Shown one piece after another: positions 12,975 to 23,284 of a DNA stretch of 64,000 nt. How positions within the stretch are numbered: position 1 is the stretch's first letter; every line of letters starts with the position of its first letter. Where the stretch lies: contig JAVDOI010000008.1 in NCBI GenBank assembly GCA_032191485.1, positions 21,833,049 through 21,897,048 on the forward strand, given 5' to 3'. The notes beneath the pieces were generated by a model. That model saw only the letters and a list, made by a program, of their open reading frames with translations, was not told the DNA's origin and did not search any database. A program made the translations under genes and the position numbers. The DNA is from Leptoclinus maculatus. Taxonomy: Eukaryota > Chordata > Actinopteri > Perciformes > Stichaeidae.

Positions 12975-13043
12975 CTTAGTGAACGGTGCTGCAAATACTC
13001 TGTGATCATCCAGCAAGTGTCTCGGGGCACGAATAACGACACA

Positions 13044-16000
13044 ATGGAGGAAGAATTTGAAGATATCGATTCGTCCGGGAGATGGCAAAACCTCTTCAAT
13101 GTAAGTCGGGACACTGGGCCTATCGTGTTTCTATGACGATCGGTTGCTAACCTAACGTTACTTGGCGAGCTAATTGGTTAGCTACTCCGTTAGACTCCGT
13201 TCCCAGTATTTGGTTACTTTTAGCCCTCTAGTCGACTCAGTTACTTGTTGTGACTTATATACTTCATCGCGTCATGTAGAGGTTATGTACAGTACTATGC
13301 ACGTATGTAGGACGAATGAGAAACTAGCAGTCCGCGCTAGTAGTCCCTGACTTCCGTAGCTAGAAAGCTTGTAACGTTAGCAAGAAAACGTGCAGCATAG
13401 TTGAGCTCGGTTAGCTAGCTAATGCTGGATGACGCTCGCAGACGTCAGCTGCAGTTTCTGAGAACTCATCAGGACTTCCAGAGAAAAGCGCATGTGTTTC
13501 ACCACCAGCTGTCTGAGAGAGGCCAGCATTTCTAATAGTTCTGTTCCGGTTGTTGAACTCTGGCTATGGCCGTATAATAATCAGCTAGCTACTAAACCGG
13601 GGATAACATGCAATTGGAGAGGTTTTGTAGCTAACAGTTAACGCTGCCCTGTTTGGAAGTTACAGAGAAACACACACTAACATCACTTTATAGATTAAAG
13701 ACGATTATAAATATAGTAGATGGCTAAAGCTGGATAAACTGTCCCGGGCTTGTATATAAATCTATTTTGATAGAGTATTAATGAAGTCAAAGGTCTAACA
13801 CTATGCAGAGTGTAATAAGTATATCACGAGAAGGGGAATTGCTTTTCTCATGTTTGACTAACTATCAGACCCGGTAACTAAATAGATGGTAATATTGACA
13901 TAAGTGAGTGTGTGTTTCATTTAAAGGTAGTCTGTGGCGAATCTACAGTTTATGTTAATTGGTAATAATAATCAAAATGCATGTAAACTTACTATATAAC
14001 ATTACGATTCCATGCTATACTTTATTACGGTTTTATTATTATTTTTTATAATGTTGTTCTCATTCCTTTAAGGTCATTATAACTGACAATAAGGATCATA
14101 ATATTTATAACAGTGTAATACTGCGAAACTGATATTTTCTGTGAAGGTCATCGTACCGTGAACATCTTACAACCACAGTTCCTATGAATCTAGCACAGCA
14201 TACATATTGTACTAAAGACCTTTTCATCATTGTGTGGTATGCACATTAGTGTTGGCTGTATTACTGGCCTCCACTTCAATCAGACAGCAGGTGTATGTTA
14301 TACGTGTGCACCGGTTTGTTTCACAGCGTGTGTCCCACCGCTGTTGGTTCCTCATCAACGTAATGGGACACTCCTAACTTCCCACTTGTGTCTTTTGTTT
14401 CTGGTCTCTGGCAGGAGATCCGTAACCAGGCCAGTGAATATCCCTACAAAGTGGCGAAGCTTCCAGCGAATCGGAATCTGAACCGCTACAGAGACGTCAG
14501 CCCATGTGAGTCATGAGACGAACGAGGTTCTTAATATACAACGTGTGTTCCTGCGAAGTGAGCGACGTCTGTGTGATTTGTAATAGCTCCGTGTTTATCT
14601 CCACCTGTTTTCAGACGACCACAGTCGGGTGAAACTCGAAAACTCTGAAAATGACTACATCAACGCCAGTTTAGTCATGGTGGAGGAAGCCCAGCGAGCT
14701 TACATTCTCTCTCAGGTACGGCTTCGGCACAAGCAGTGTCTGTATAAGTATACGTTTAAAAAAAAAGAAGAAGAAGAATGTGCAGGATTTCCCCCTGATG
14801 TTTACGTGAGCTTTTGATAATGACAGGACTTTTTTTCTCTATGTATATTTCTTTCTTTTGCGTCCACAGGGGCCTTTGAGGAACACCTGTGGTCATTTCT
14901 GGCTGATGATTTGGGAGCAGTGTTCCAAAGCTGTTATAATGCTCAACAGAGTCATTGAAAAGGGATCTGTGAGTAGATCTTCTTGTTTCCAGGTGTCAGA
15001 TCTTGATAGTGTTCGCTGTAGATGTCCCTGCTACACACAGAGCACTTTGCATACATTGTCTATGGTTGTCTACTTTATCAGTCATTCTTAAGTCTACTAC
15101 GACCAAACTTTTCTGTATTTAAATGTTTTTGCTGGCAAAGTAACTGGTACATTGTTTTTGCTTTAAATGAACCTGCCAAGAGGGCCTGAAAGGCTGGAAA
15201 TATATGAGCTACTGGTTTTACTCAAATTAATGCATTCAAGAACATACTGTACCTTCCAACTTTAGAAAAAGTCTGCCTATTCTGGTCATCTATTGAAGAA
15301 CACTTCATCATTACACTTCATCAGTCCTCTATAGCTATTTCTCAAGATTCCGTTAAGCCCCAAATGATCCCCTCCTCTGCTCTGAATAGTGATTTGTGTC
15401 CGCTATCATTTTTTTCCGCTAAGAAAAGATGGAAGAACCTCGTTAAAAGTCACATCTACTCCTTCTCCCCCGATGAAAACAAAGCAAATATATATACTGT
15501 ACTACCTTTTCATCTCAAAAGTTTAACTGCTGGACACGAGATGCCTCCTAATTCACTTTAAAAGTGCGTGCGCTGGAGGTTTTAAACTCTCCACATTGTA
15601 CTTGTGTAATGATTGGCTTCCAAACTAACTAAGATTTAAAGGAACAGTTCACCTCAAAAATACATATTTTTCCTCTCTTGAATATAATGGGACTATACGG
15701 TACTCGGCTTGTGGTGCTCAAAGTGCAAAAAACAGAACATTTGGGAAACTCAACAGCAATGTCTCTTTCCAGAAAGCATGACCCGGTTACTCAAGGTAAT
15801 CTACAGACTTTGTTGTGAGAGGTTTCATGTAGGAACTATTTTCTTTCAACCATAGCAGACATCTCTACTACCGATATAGCCGTAGCTAGGCAACTCACAC
15901 CAAAACAATCTAGACTGATAGGTAACAGGTAAGAGGAAAGAAATATGTATTTTTTATTTTATTTTAGGGTGAACTGTCCCTTTAAGGTGAGCACAGAGAA

Positions 16001-19000
16001 ACCTTCCCCCCCTTCAGCAGATGAATGTGAAGACAAACGACATCATCCAGCTGAAGGAACAATAAGACAGTTTTCAGGATAACAGGTGTTGAAGAAAATC
16101 CTCATATAACTATAAAATATGTTGATCTTAGCACACTTGGTTTCATAAGAACATTCCTAGAAAGTGATAAAGGCGTGCCAGACAAATTGGAATATATCAT
16201 TCCAATTGATTCCAAACATTTCCCGTACATGTATCATTTGTTCTGCCAAAGTGTTATCTTGACCCAGACGAGGACATGAGAGCGTGACATAATGAGGAGA
16301 CCAGATGTGCTGTATTTGTGGTTCAATCGACGGATTTGATTGGTGGAAAGTGACATAAGGGGCTGTCTTGAGTGTTGGTTACCTTGTGTACATTAAAACA
16401 CTTCCCGCTGATTGCCATCTCCAACTACGACACAGGGAATTAAAAGTTCACCCAAAACTTTCATACTGGGTCTCATCAGGGTTGCAATGCTTTGTGGGAA
16501 CTGCTTCTTTATGACTTGTGGTAAACAAGCTGCCGCGTCCTATCGGGTATAGTATCTCAGCACTATTGACTGCAGTGACCCTGAGGGAAAGTAATGTGAT
16601 CCAAAGTGTTATTTGTACACAGTGCATTCCTTTACATTGGTAGAGAAGATGGATTCCCTGAATCCATGCAATCTTCTTAGGAATGAAGTCCGCCATGGAT
16701 CCTCAATCAAAGTGCTTTCATCCCGTAAGACTCCACTCCGCAGCTCATCCTTCAGAGGCCTGGGGAGAGCGCGTGGCTTTCTTATCCAAGACTAACTTAA
16801 TTCATTTTTTTTGTCTCAACAGGAGAAGTGTGCACAGTACTGGCCCACCACAGAGGAGCTGCAGATGTCTTTCACAGACACGGGGTTCGTTGTCAGGCTG
16901 CTTTCAGAGGAGGACCGGTCCTACTACACCATCCGAGTGCTGGAGCTACAGAACACAGTGGTGAGCACGAGAGGACAAACTATGAGATCAAAACTTAGAG
17001 TTGATATTTTGTCGGTGGGGGGGGGGGGGGACGCTTTGTGTCTAGTTCTGGAAAAGTGCAGGGCGTTAACTGTATAAAGAATTCGTTCTCCCCCTTGCTT
17101 TGCTTCTGTCACTTCATCCAGATAAAAATTGTCAGGACAGCTACTGGCTCTGAACTTTACTTAACCTCTCTCAGCTCGCGTTATCCCGCATTGGTCGTAG
17201 CTGTTGTGAAGCATCTCAGCCCGTGGTTGTACTTGTCTTTTCAATGCGACTTTTGTCATCCGATCTTGCCAGGACACGCTCTAAGTTTGCGCACCAGTTC
17301 TGATAGTTAGCTGATGTGAGATTGGATCTTTCTTGCGTTTCTTGGGGGCATGTGTGTGTCCACACTTGACACACTTCAATGCGAACTGCCTGATCGGATA
17401 CAGATTGGAAACAAATTTTGCGGCCATAGGAGCGGCTGTAAAATGGCGGATTAAGTCTTTTTTCTGCTTACTTCCTCCCTGCAGTATTGGTGGACTTGTT
17501 ATAGTGGTTAACGAAGCTCATGTGATTCGGCGATGAGCACATATTCCTCAAAATTCTCCACAATACACCCCAGTACCCATTCTGCACACTAGTTAGTATG
17601 CCAGAAAAAAGATGGTGTGTTCATAACATAGTATGTCAAATGCAGCATGCCAAAACATACCAGGATGTCCTACTGCATCCAGTCACATTTTGCACTGTGC
17701 AAGTCAGCACGCTGTTCTGGTGATTTTGACCCACAATCCTCGGCACAGCGGATACATGAGCAAGAGGGTCAAGATGCAATGTTATGACGAAGTAGTATTT
17801 CCCTATTGAATGCACACTGCATGCAGCAGTACGTACTTTGTAAGGGCAGCAGCAGTACGTACTAGAAGTAAAAAATAAAAAGTTAGTGATTTGGAACACA
17901 GCTCGGGTCTCGGCGCTGGTCTCCTCCCCTTTGCTCTCCTCGGGAGAAGAACTCCAGTGTGGAGGGAAGACGATATGGAAGTTTTATAAATTGTGCGGAT
18001 GCTGTCCAAGCCTCACTGATATCCAAACTCAATGCGAGCCGGGCCCACCTCTGCATGTGGTCTGGCTGATTTGAAAAGACGAGTGCAGCCACAGCTTTAG
18101 TCTAAAACGTATGGAGATGATCGGTGCTCTGTTTGACGGGTGGGGGTGATGTTTTTCCAAGTGACAAATCAGCCTCGAGTCATGCAGAACTCTTGTCTCC
18201 ACAATGCTGCTAAACACGGCCTGACATCACATTTCCGCTGCAGACGGGGGAGTCGAGGGAGATCTACCACTTTCACTACACCACGTGGCCTGACTTCGGT
18301 GTCCCGGAATCCCCGGCCTCCTTCCTCAACTTCCTCTTCAAGGTCCGGGAGTCCAGCTCGCTGGGACCGGAGCACGGGCCCTCGGTGGTGCACTGCAGCG
18401 CCGGGATCGGACGCTCGGGGACCCTCGCCCTGGTGGACACCTGCCTGGTGCTGGTGAGGACGGAGAGGGGAGAGGGGAGGGGGGATGTTCACATTATGAA
18501 TGTACTCTGTGATAGTTTTAGAGGGAGAAATCGTTGCATGTTGGGATTCTACTTCAATGCAGAGGTCATTTTTTAATTCATCACATCAAAGAAGTGGATT
18601 TCAGTGAAAACCTGGGACTTTTCTTTTCTTTTTTGGCAGATGGACAGGAGGAAGAACCCGTCATCGGTGGACATACAGAAGGTGCTGCTGGACATGAGGG
18701 AATACCGCATGGGCCTCATCCAGACCCCCGACCAGCTCCGCTTCTCCTACATGGCGGTCATCGAGGGAGCCAAGCTCATCCCAGCGGTGAACTCAGCAGC
18801 CCAGGTAGCTGTTTAAGCCCGATTAAATCGGGGCTTAACTTTGAATCACGTAGAACTGAAAACTTTTAAAACTAGTTCAGAAAGATTCCATTCAAGCCTC
18901 TATTTAAACATCAGTTTAGTTTTTCACTCTAAATTTGGTTAGATTGAATTCTTTTGCACCAAAACCCAAATTTTGATCCAATACGTGATCCAGTATTAAC

Positions 19001-20769
19001 TTTAAACTTACACTTGAGGGGGTTTAACTTTAAAAATATCTGCCCTTTTTTGAGATGCATTGAGTACAATCATCCAAGTTCCTCGAAGAAAGTTAAGGGA
19101 CGAACTCAACCGGCTGAGCTTTATGATGCTGCTGCTGATACCGGTTCAGTGAGGAAACTGTTCTGGAGCTGGAACAGGAAGACTGGACCAACTGGTGGTC
19201 TCTTTTCTTTCCTTACTGTGTTTTTTATCCAATAATATTTGGCCATGTTGATCCAATTATTGGGACAACAATTTATTTTTTTAAGGAGGAGAAATTAAAA
19301 CTTCTCTGTCGAGTCGACACGAGTAACGCCGAGCTAACTAGCTGACTTTTTAGCTAGCTAGCTAACACACAATGTACCGTTTTATTTAGGACTACAAAGC
19401 AGCCTAAAGTTAACGGCCCCCCTCCTCTTGTATAGCCGACTTAATGGGACACGACGGCACGCTCATTGTAATTTGGTCAAGCAAGCGTCATATTGATAAA
19501 AACACTAAAAACAGAGATTAAATTTAATTGTGCGACAGAGCTCTGCTTCATTTTGAATCTGGATTAACTCATTTTAAACCCTAGTTTTGTGAAACTCTGT
19601 TTCGAACTAATAAATAAATAACAATTAAATAAATGAATCCTTGTGGCTGCAACCGCGCCTAAAAAAACAGGCGTTGTTGCAGTATCACTCTTCTGGTTGT
19701 TTGTTTTTACGTTATAACCATTATCAGTATCAGTATCAGTCTGCAATCAGCCAGCACACCTGATACTTACATTGTTTCCTCTACCTGCTCCTGATAATGG
19801 CATGAAAGCAAAATGGATATATTAAAACTGCAACAATGCCCCTGTCCTTTTTTTGGGGGGCTAAAATCTGTTAAAATATATATTACTATTATTATTATTA
19901 TTATTTAAATGTTGTAGCAATGCATTTGCCTTTGAGACGGCCCCCATAAAGCAACAACAAACTTTGCATTTCTGTAAGTTTAGCGTAGCTATTCTGAAGC
20001 TTTCAGTCTGTAAATTGAAATGGTAGAAGCACAAAGGTGAATTTGGTCTTCTAGAGATTTACTGTTAACAGACATGACAATCTCGTGCAGTCCAAAAATA
20101 TTCTCTCAGCTCGCCAACGTCCGTCCTCTCCGTCGTAACTTTGCGTTTCTGTGTCTCGTCCCCTGTTCGCAGCAGAACAAGCAGAGAAAGATGTCCAAAG
20201 ACGACTTGGAGAAGCCAGATCTGCCCCCTCCGTCACCACCACCACCCCCACCACCAACTCCACCCCGGCCTCACCTCAACGACAGCATGCCCAACGGTCA
20301 GCCGGGACCCCGTCTGGAGCTCCAGGCCGCCTCGGAAGACCACCTGTCGGCAGGGGTGCCAGACGGCCACACCGTGGCAGAGGACTCGGGGCAGTAAGTA
20401 GCAAGCTCGCTGTCAGGTCATCTATGCATGTCACCTTTTTAGGACCCCAGAGAAACTGATCCCTGACCCCTCCCTACAGTTCCATTTCTTATTCTTCTGT
20501 AATAATTGAGCTCAGTGTTGATGGGATTCCCACGCCGCTGCTTGCCGACCACTCACCCATTAACCGCCTCTCATTTCAGCGTCAGAAAGCGGCACCGCGA
20601 GGAGAGGATCGCCAGCACCGCGCAGAAGGTCCAGCAGATGAAACAGAGACTGAGCCACTCGGAGAGGAAACGAGACAAGTGGCTGTACTGGAGACCCATC
20701 CTGCTCAACGTCGGCGCCGGGGCGGCCGTGGCCGTCGGCCTGCTGGTGTGCTGGATATACTCCCAGTGA
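13044..20769 (+). CDS. ptpn2: PTPN2, T-cell protein tyrosine phosphatase
   Basis: Non-receptor class I tyrosine phosphatase that dephosphorylates JAK1/3, STATs and receptor kinases. Exons: 13044-13100, 14415-14505, 14615-14715, 14870-14968, 16823-16960, 18244-18453, 18640-18804, 20173-20393 and 20580-20769; 423 residues, phases consistent. The catalytic domain spans roughly residues 1-275: phosphotyrosine loop NDYINASL, WPD loop with Asp179, P-loop HCSAGIGRSG with catalytic Cys213, and Q-loop QTPDQLRFSYM. PTPN2 rather than PTPN1 is supported by the C-terminus (RKRHREERIASTAQKVQQMK, then WLYWRPIL), which matches the tail of mammalian PTPN2. The last about 22 residues are hydrophobic, so this is the ER-anchored TC48-like form. 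Basic clusters before the anchor could act as a nuclear signal. Exon 8 carries a proline-rich tract, PPPSPPPPPPPTPPRP, which mammalian PTPN2 lacks. The exon 8 acceptor is a NAGNAG (20173 or 20176). Confidence 0.97.
13101..14414 (+). other. ptpn2: PTPN2 intron 1
   Basis: First intron, 1.3 kb. The first 500 bp contain many AGCTAG/GTTAGC words and CpGs, fitting a promoter-proximal region. The remainder is AT-rich. No repeat or extra exon was recognised. Confidence 0.6.
14969..16822 (+). other. ptpn2: PTPN2 intron 4
   Basis: Intron of 1.85 kb holding the MITE at 15637-15984. The rest, including 16440-16800, is unique-looking with no supported exon. Confidence 0.65.
15637..15984. mobile_element. 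MITE-like element with terminal inverted repeats (PTPN2 intron 4)
   Basis: Starts TAAAGGAACAGTTCACCTCA and ends with the near-inverse GGGTGAACTGTCCCTTTA, 348 bp in all. The 'GGGACAGTTCACC' ends and the internal phrase CTAGGCAACTCACACC belong to a repeat that is common in percomorph genomes. A second partial copy in the opposite arrangement lies at 42737-42850. It has no coding capacity. Confidence 0.75.
16961..18243 (+). other. ptpn2: PTPN2 intron 5 with a possible degenerate repeat
   Basis: Contains a short G run (about 17018-17030). The segment 17586-17875 is rich in AGTATG/CAGTACGTACT phrases, resembling a decayed fish DNA-transposon relic. No exon is seen. Confidence 0.45.
18805..20172 (+). 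other. ptpn2: PTPN2 intron 7
   Basis: Intron of 1.37 kb. A near-perfect hairpin, TTAAGCCCGAT / ATCGGGGCTTAA, sits at 18813-18838 right after the exon 7 donor. Stacked GCTAGCTAGC words occur near 19350 and a TTA-triplet run near 19890. No extra exon was identified. Confidence 0.6.
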
Positions 20770-22332
20770 ACACACTTTGGAAAGAAAACAAAAAAAGAAA
20801 TGGACTCCTATTTTGCACCAGTACCTGGGATTAGGTACTCCCCTAAGTAGACGTAGACGGTAACACGAGCATAACTGAGGGTATTTATTTCTTAAGGTCA
20901 AAAATTGCAGGAGCGCTAGATCAAAAATACGATTGTGTGTGTGTGTGTGTGTGTGTGTATATTTTTCATGTTAAGATCTTAACAAAACAAACAAAAATTA
21001 GTAACATCTCAGGATCTTGGTGCCAGCACGACGATTTCATTTTCCTTCTTGCCACTCGATGAATGTACTGTATCATAGCGAACCGCTTTGAGAGCAAACT
21101 TACGAAAGGTGCAGTGCGAAGCAAGAGAATAATAATAACTCTGACGCGTTTAGTTTTCTCCTTACTTGTAACGGTCAGGTGCGTGTCGATCGTCCGTGGA
21201 CACCTTTAACATTTCAAATAACTTGTTGCGTTGACTGTCCGCCCCACCATGAGACCCCAGAGTCTAGAGCCAAATAGTTGTTTTTTTCTGCAATGAAATG
21301 TGCATATCATGCACACATTTAGAGGTTTTTCCAGAGCACCACTTGTTCTTCCACCCACATTTAGCAGGGCATCCCGATACGGCCAGATATATATTTTTGT
21401 GTGACTGGATACTTCATGGAGAGCTGCCCTGCTGATGTTTCAACCCTCTTTTCTTCTGTTATATGAGCACCTTTTTTCATAAGTTTTGGTTGTCGCGTTC
21501 ATCGTAAAAGTCTGCCACTGTTTAGTGCGTGTATTTACCCACTGGATGGGTTGATGTGTGTACTTTCAGGGTTTTTTGTTTGTTTTTTTGAGGAAAACCA
21601 AAGCAAAGGTGTCTGTAACAGCCAGGCAAGCTGTTAAATGAATGAAATCTTGTCCTGGAGTGTATTTTTTTTCCGTTGGAATCTCTTGAACATAACTGAC
21701 ACAAATATTACGCGCGACTTCTTAATTTGAACACATTGAAGCGGCGACAAATTGGTTGTGAATTGACTGGGACCAATCTAAAGCTATAATAGTGCAATTG
21801 AGAAGTTGGAGCAGAGCACCTTGGGATTGTAGTCAGGAGATCGTTAGGTGTTTGATCGCTGGTGGAGATAGCTTTAAATGTGCCTTGAAGTGAATTTAAT
21901 TAAAAGAAAGAAAACAAAAATGGGTGTGATCAGATAAAGGTTCATGAGAGCTGCTGTTTCCCATGTAACACGAGTAACACGTTAGCGCTGCATTCACCGG
22001 GTTGTAGCAGCTTGAGGTGTGGTACAGGGAGTGGTATCAGGAGTTGATTGTACACCAAATGTGTCATAAGCATGTACTGACCCCTTGAGATGAAATGGAG
22101 GCTCAGAAGTGTGGCTGATTTGCCAGTTGCCGCCGTTGGACATGGCTTTGACTCGTTTAGCCCAGAAGAGACGCATTTGACCGTAACATTCCATTCATTG
22201 TTGTTTTTCCACATTTAAGGTTTCAGGGGAGTTTTTGTACACTGCTAAAAGCTGCGGTGAGAACATGACGGATGGTGTTTTTGAAAGAGGAAAAAAAGAG
22301 CAAACAAAACATGAAATACTTCCTAAAATAAA
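20770..22332 (+). other. ptpn2: PTPN2 3'UTR (inferred) and downstream
   Basis: Non-coding sequence following the PTPN2 stop. AATAAA occurs at 22327-22332, with further ones at 22900 and about 22959. A 3'UTR of about 1.5 kb or more is therefore plausible, but the true end is unknown. It includes a short (GT)n tract at 20934-20958. Confidence 0.45.
20934..20958. repeat. (GT)n microsatellite
   Basis: About 12 GT units in the inferred PTPN2 3'UTR. Confidence 0.9.
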
Positions 22333-23284
22333 CCATTCATCTTTTTTTTTTTTTTTTACCAAACCCTTCTTGTCTGCTTGTGTTCTTTCTTTAATCTCTT
22401 GTGTCAGTAAAAAGCAGCTTAACAGTGTCCACCCACAGCTCTGCTTCCCCTGCGCTGCACTGCTGTGCCACAGTTGTAATTTCATTCCGACCATGAGCTA
22501 AATCAATGCAGCCAGACTAGAGGCCTCCCACCATGGATTCCAGGAATTGATTCAATATTTCAAGAAGAGGCCTTACTCATATCGACTGCCGTAGTAATTT
22601 AATTTTCTCTTGTCTGTGGGATGGAATTGGCGTATGTGGAGAAGGAAGTAGTGTATTTGTTGTATTAGCTGTCCACTTGTGTTTCCTTTTGAGTACTATA
22701 AACACAATAATCACATAAATGCTATTTATTAGAGAGCGAAAAAAACTCAATGTTTTTTATAATATGAAACTAGTTGATTTAACATGAAATAATAACTGGT
22801 ATAAAGATGTAACTGGGCTGTTGCAATTTGGACTACAAAGGGGTCCTTTTAAGGGTTGTCGTAGCACACGCGACAATAGGGCAACCAATGCAATCCCTGA
22901 ATAAAATGTCATATTTCTTCAAACGAAATGAAATTAAACTAAATTAAACGTTCCCTAAAATAAAGGGGACTCGACCTATATTACTTCGTTCCAGGACAGA
23001 ATTGTCAAATACAACAACATCGAGCGCAGGACGCTGTCAGGCATCAGTAGGGCCGCATTCCCGCTTGCTTTTCCGCCACAGTTCAAACTGGCAGTTGTGC
23101 TGGTTATGGGTGCTTCTCATCCACCGGCTGTCACACAAATTGGATTATTTTACAGACGACACACTGTTTACAAGTATGAGTATTGCTCAAACACACGTGT
23201 AACGTTCCTTATAGTGCCCTATCACTAACGGAGCTAGCTATTGTTTGCTTGAAAACCAGCTACAGCTCATCAACTGTCACTGTG
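22333..23284 (+). other. PTPN2-CEP76 spacer and CEP76 promoter region
   Basis: AT-rich spacer whose last few hundred bases precede the CEP76 ATG and must contain its promoter or 5'UTR. In human, PSMG2 lies in this part of the block; no PSMG2 exon is visible here. Confidence 0.5.

Larger units (their letters stand above)
12164..13043. promoter_or_regulatory. Divergent promoter interval, SEH1L / PTPN2
   Basis: The two start codons are 880 bp apart and point away from each other, so this interval must hold both 5'UTRs and promoters unless an upstream non-coding exon was missed. It contains a CG/TG alternating tract (12239-12262), AT-rich sequence around 12650-12830 and a GC-richer part next to PTPN2. 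No TATA box stands close to either start. Transcription start sites cannot be placed from sequence alone. Confidence 0.6.

Noticed and set aside
18169..18492. Minus-strand ORF opposite PTPN2 exon 6
   Set aside because: Shadow of the GC-rich phosphatase exon.
22333..23284. PSMG2 exon expected from human synteny
   Set aside because: No splice-flanked segment resembling PSMG2 was seen on either strand.
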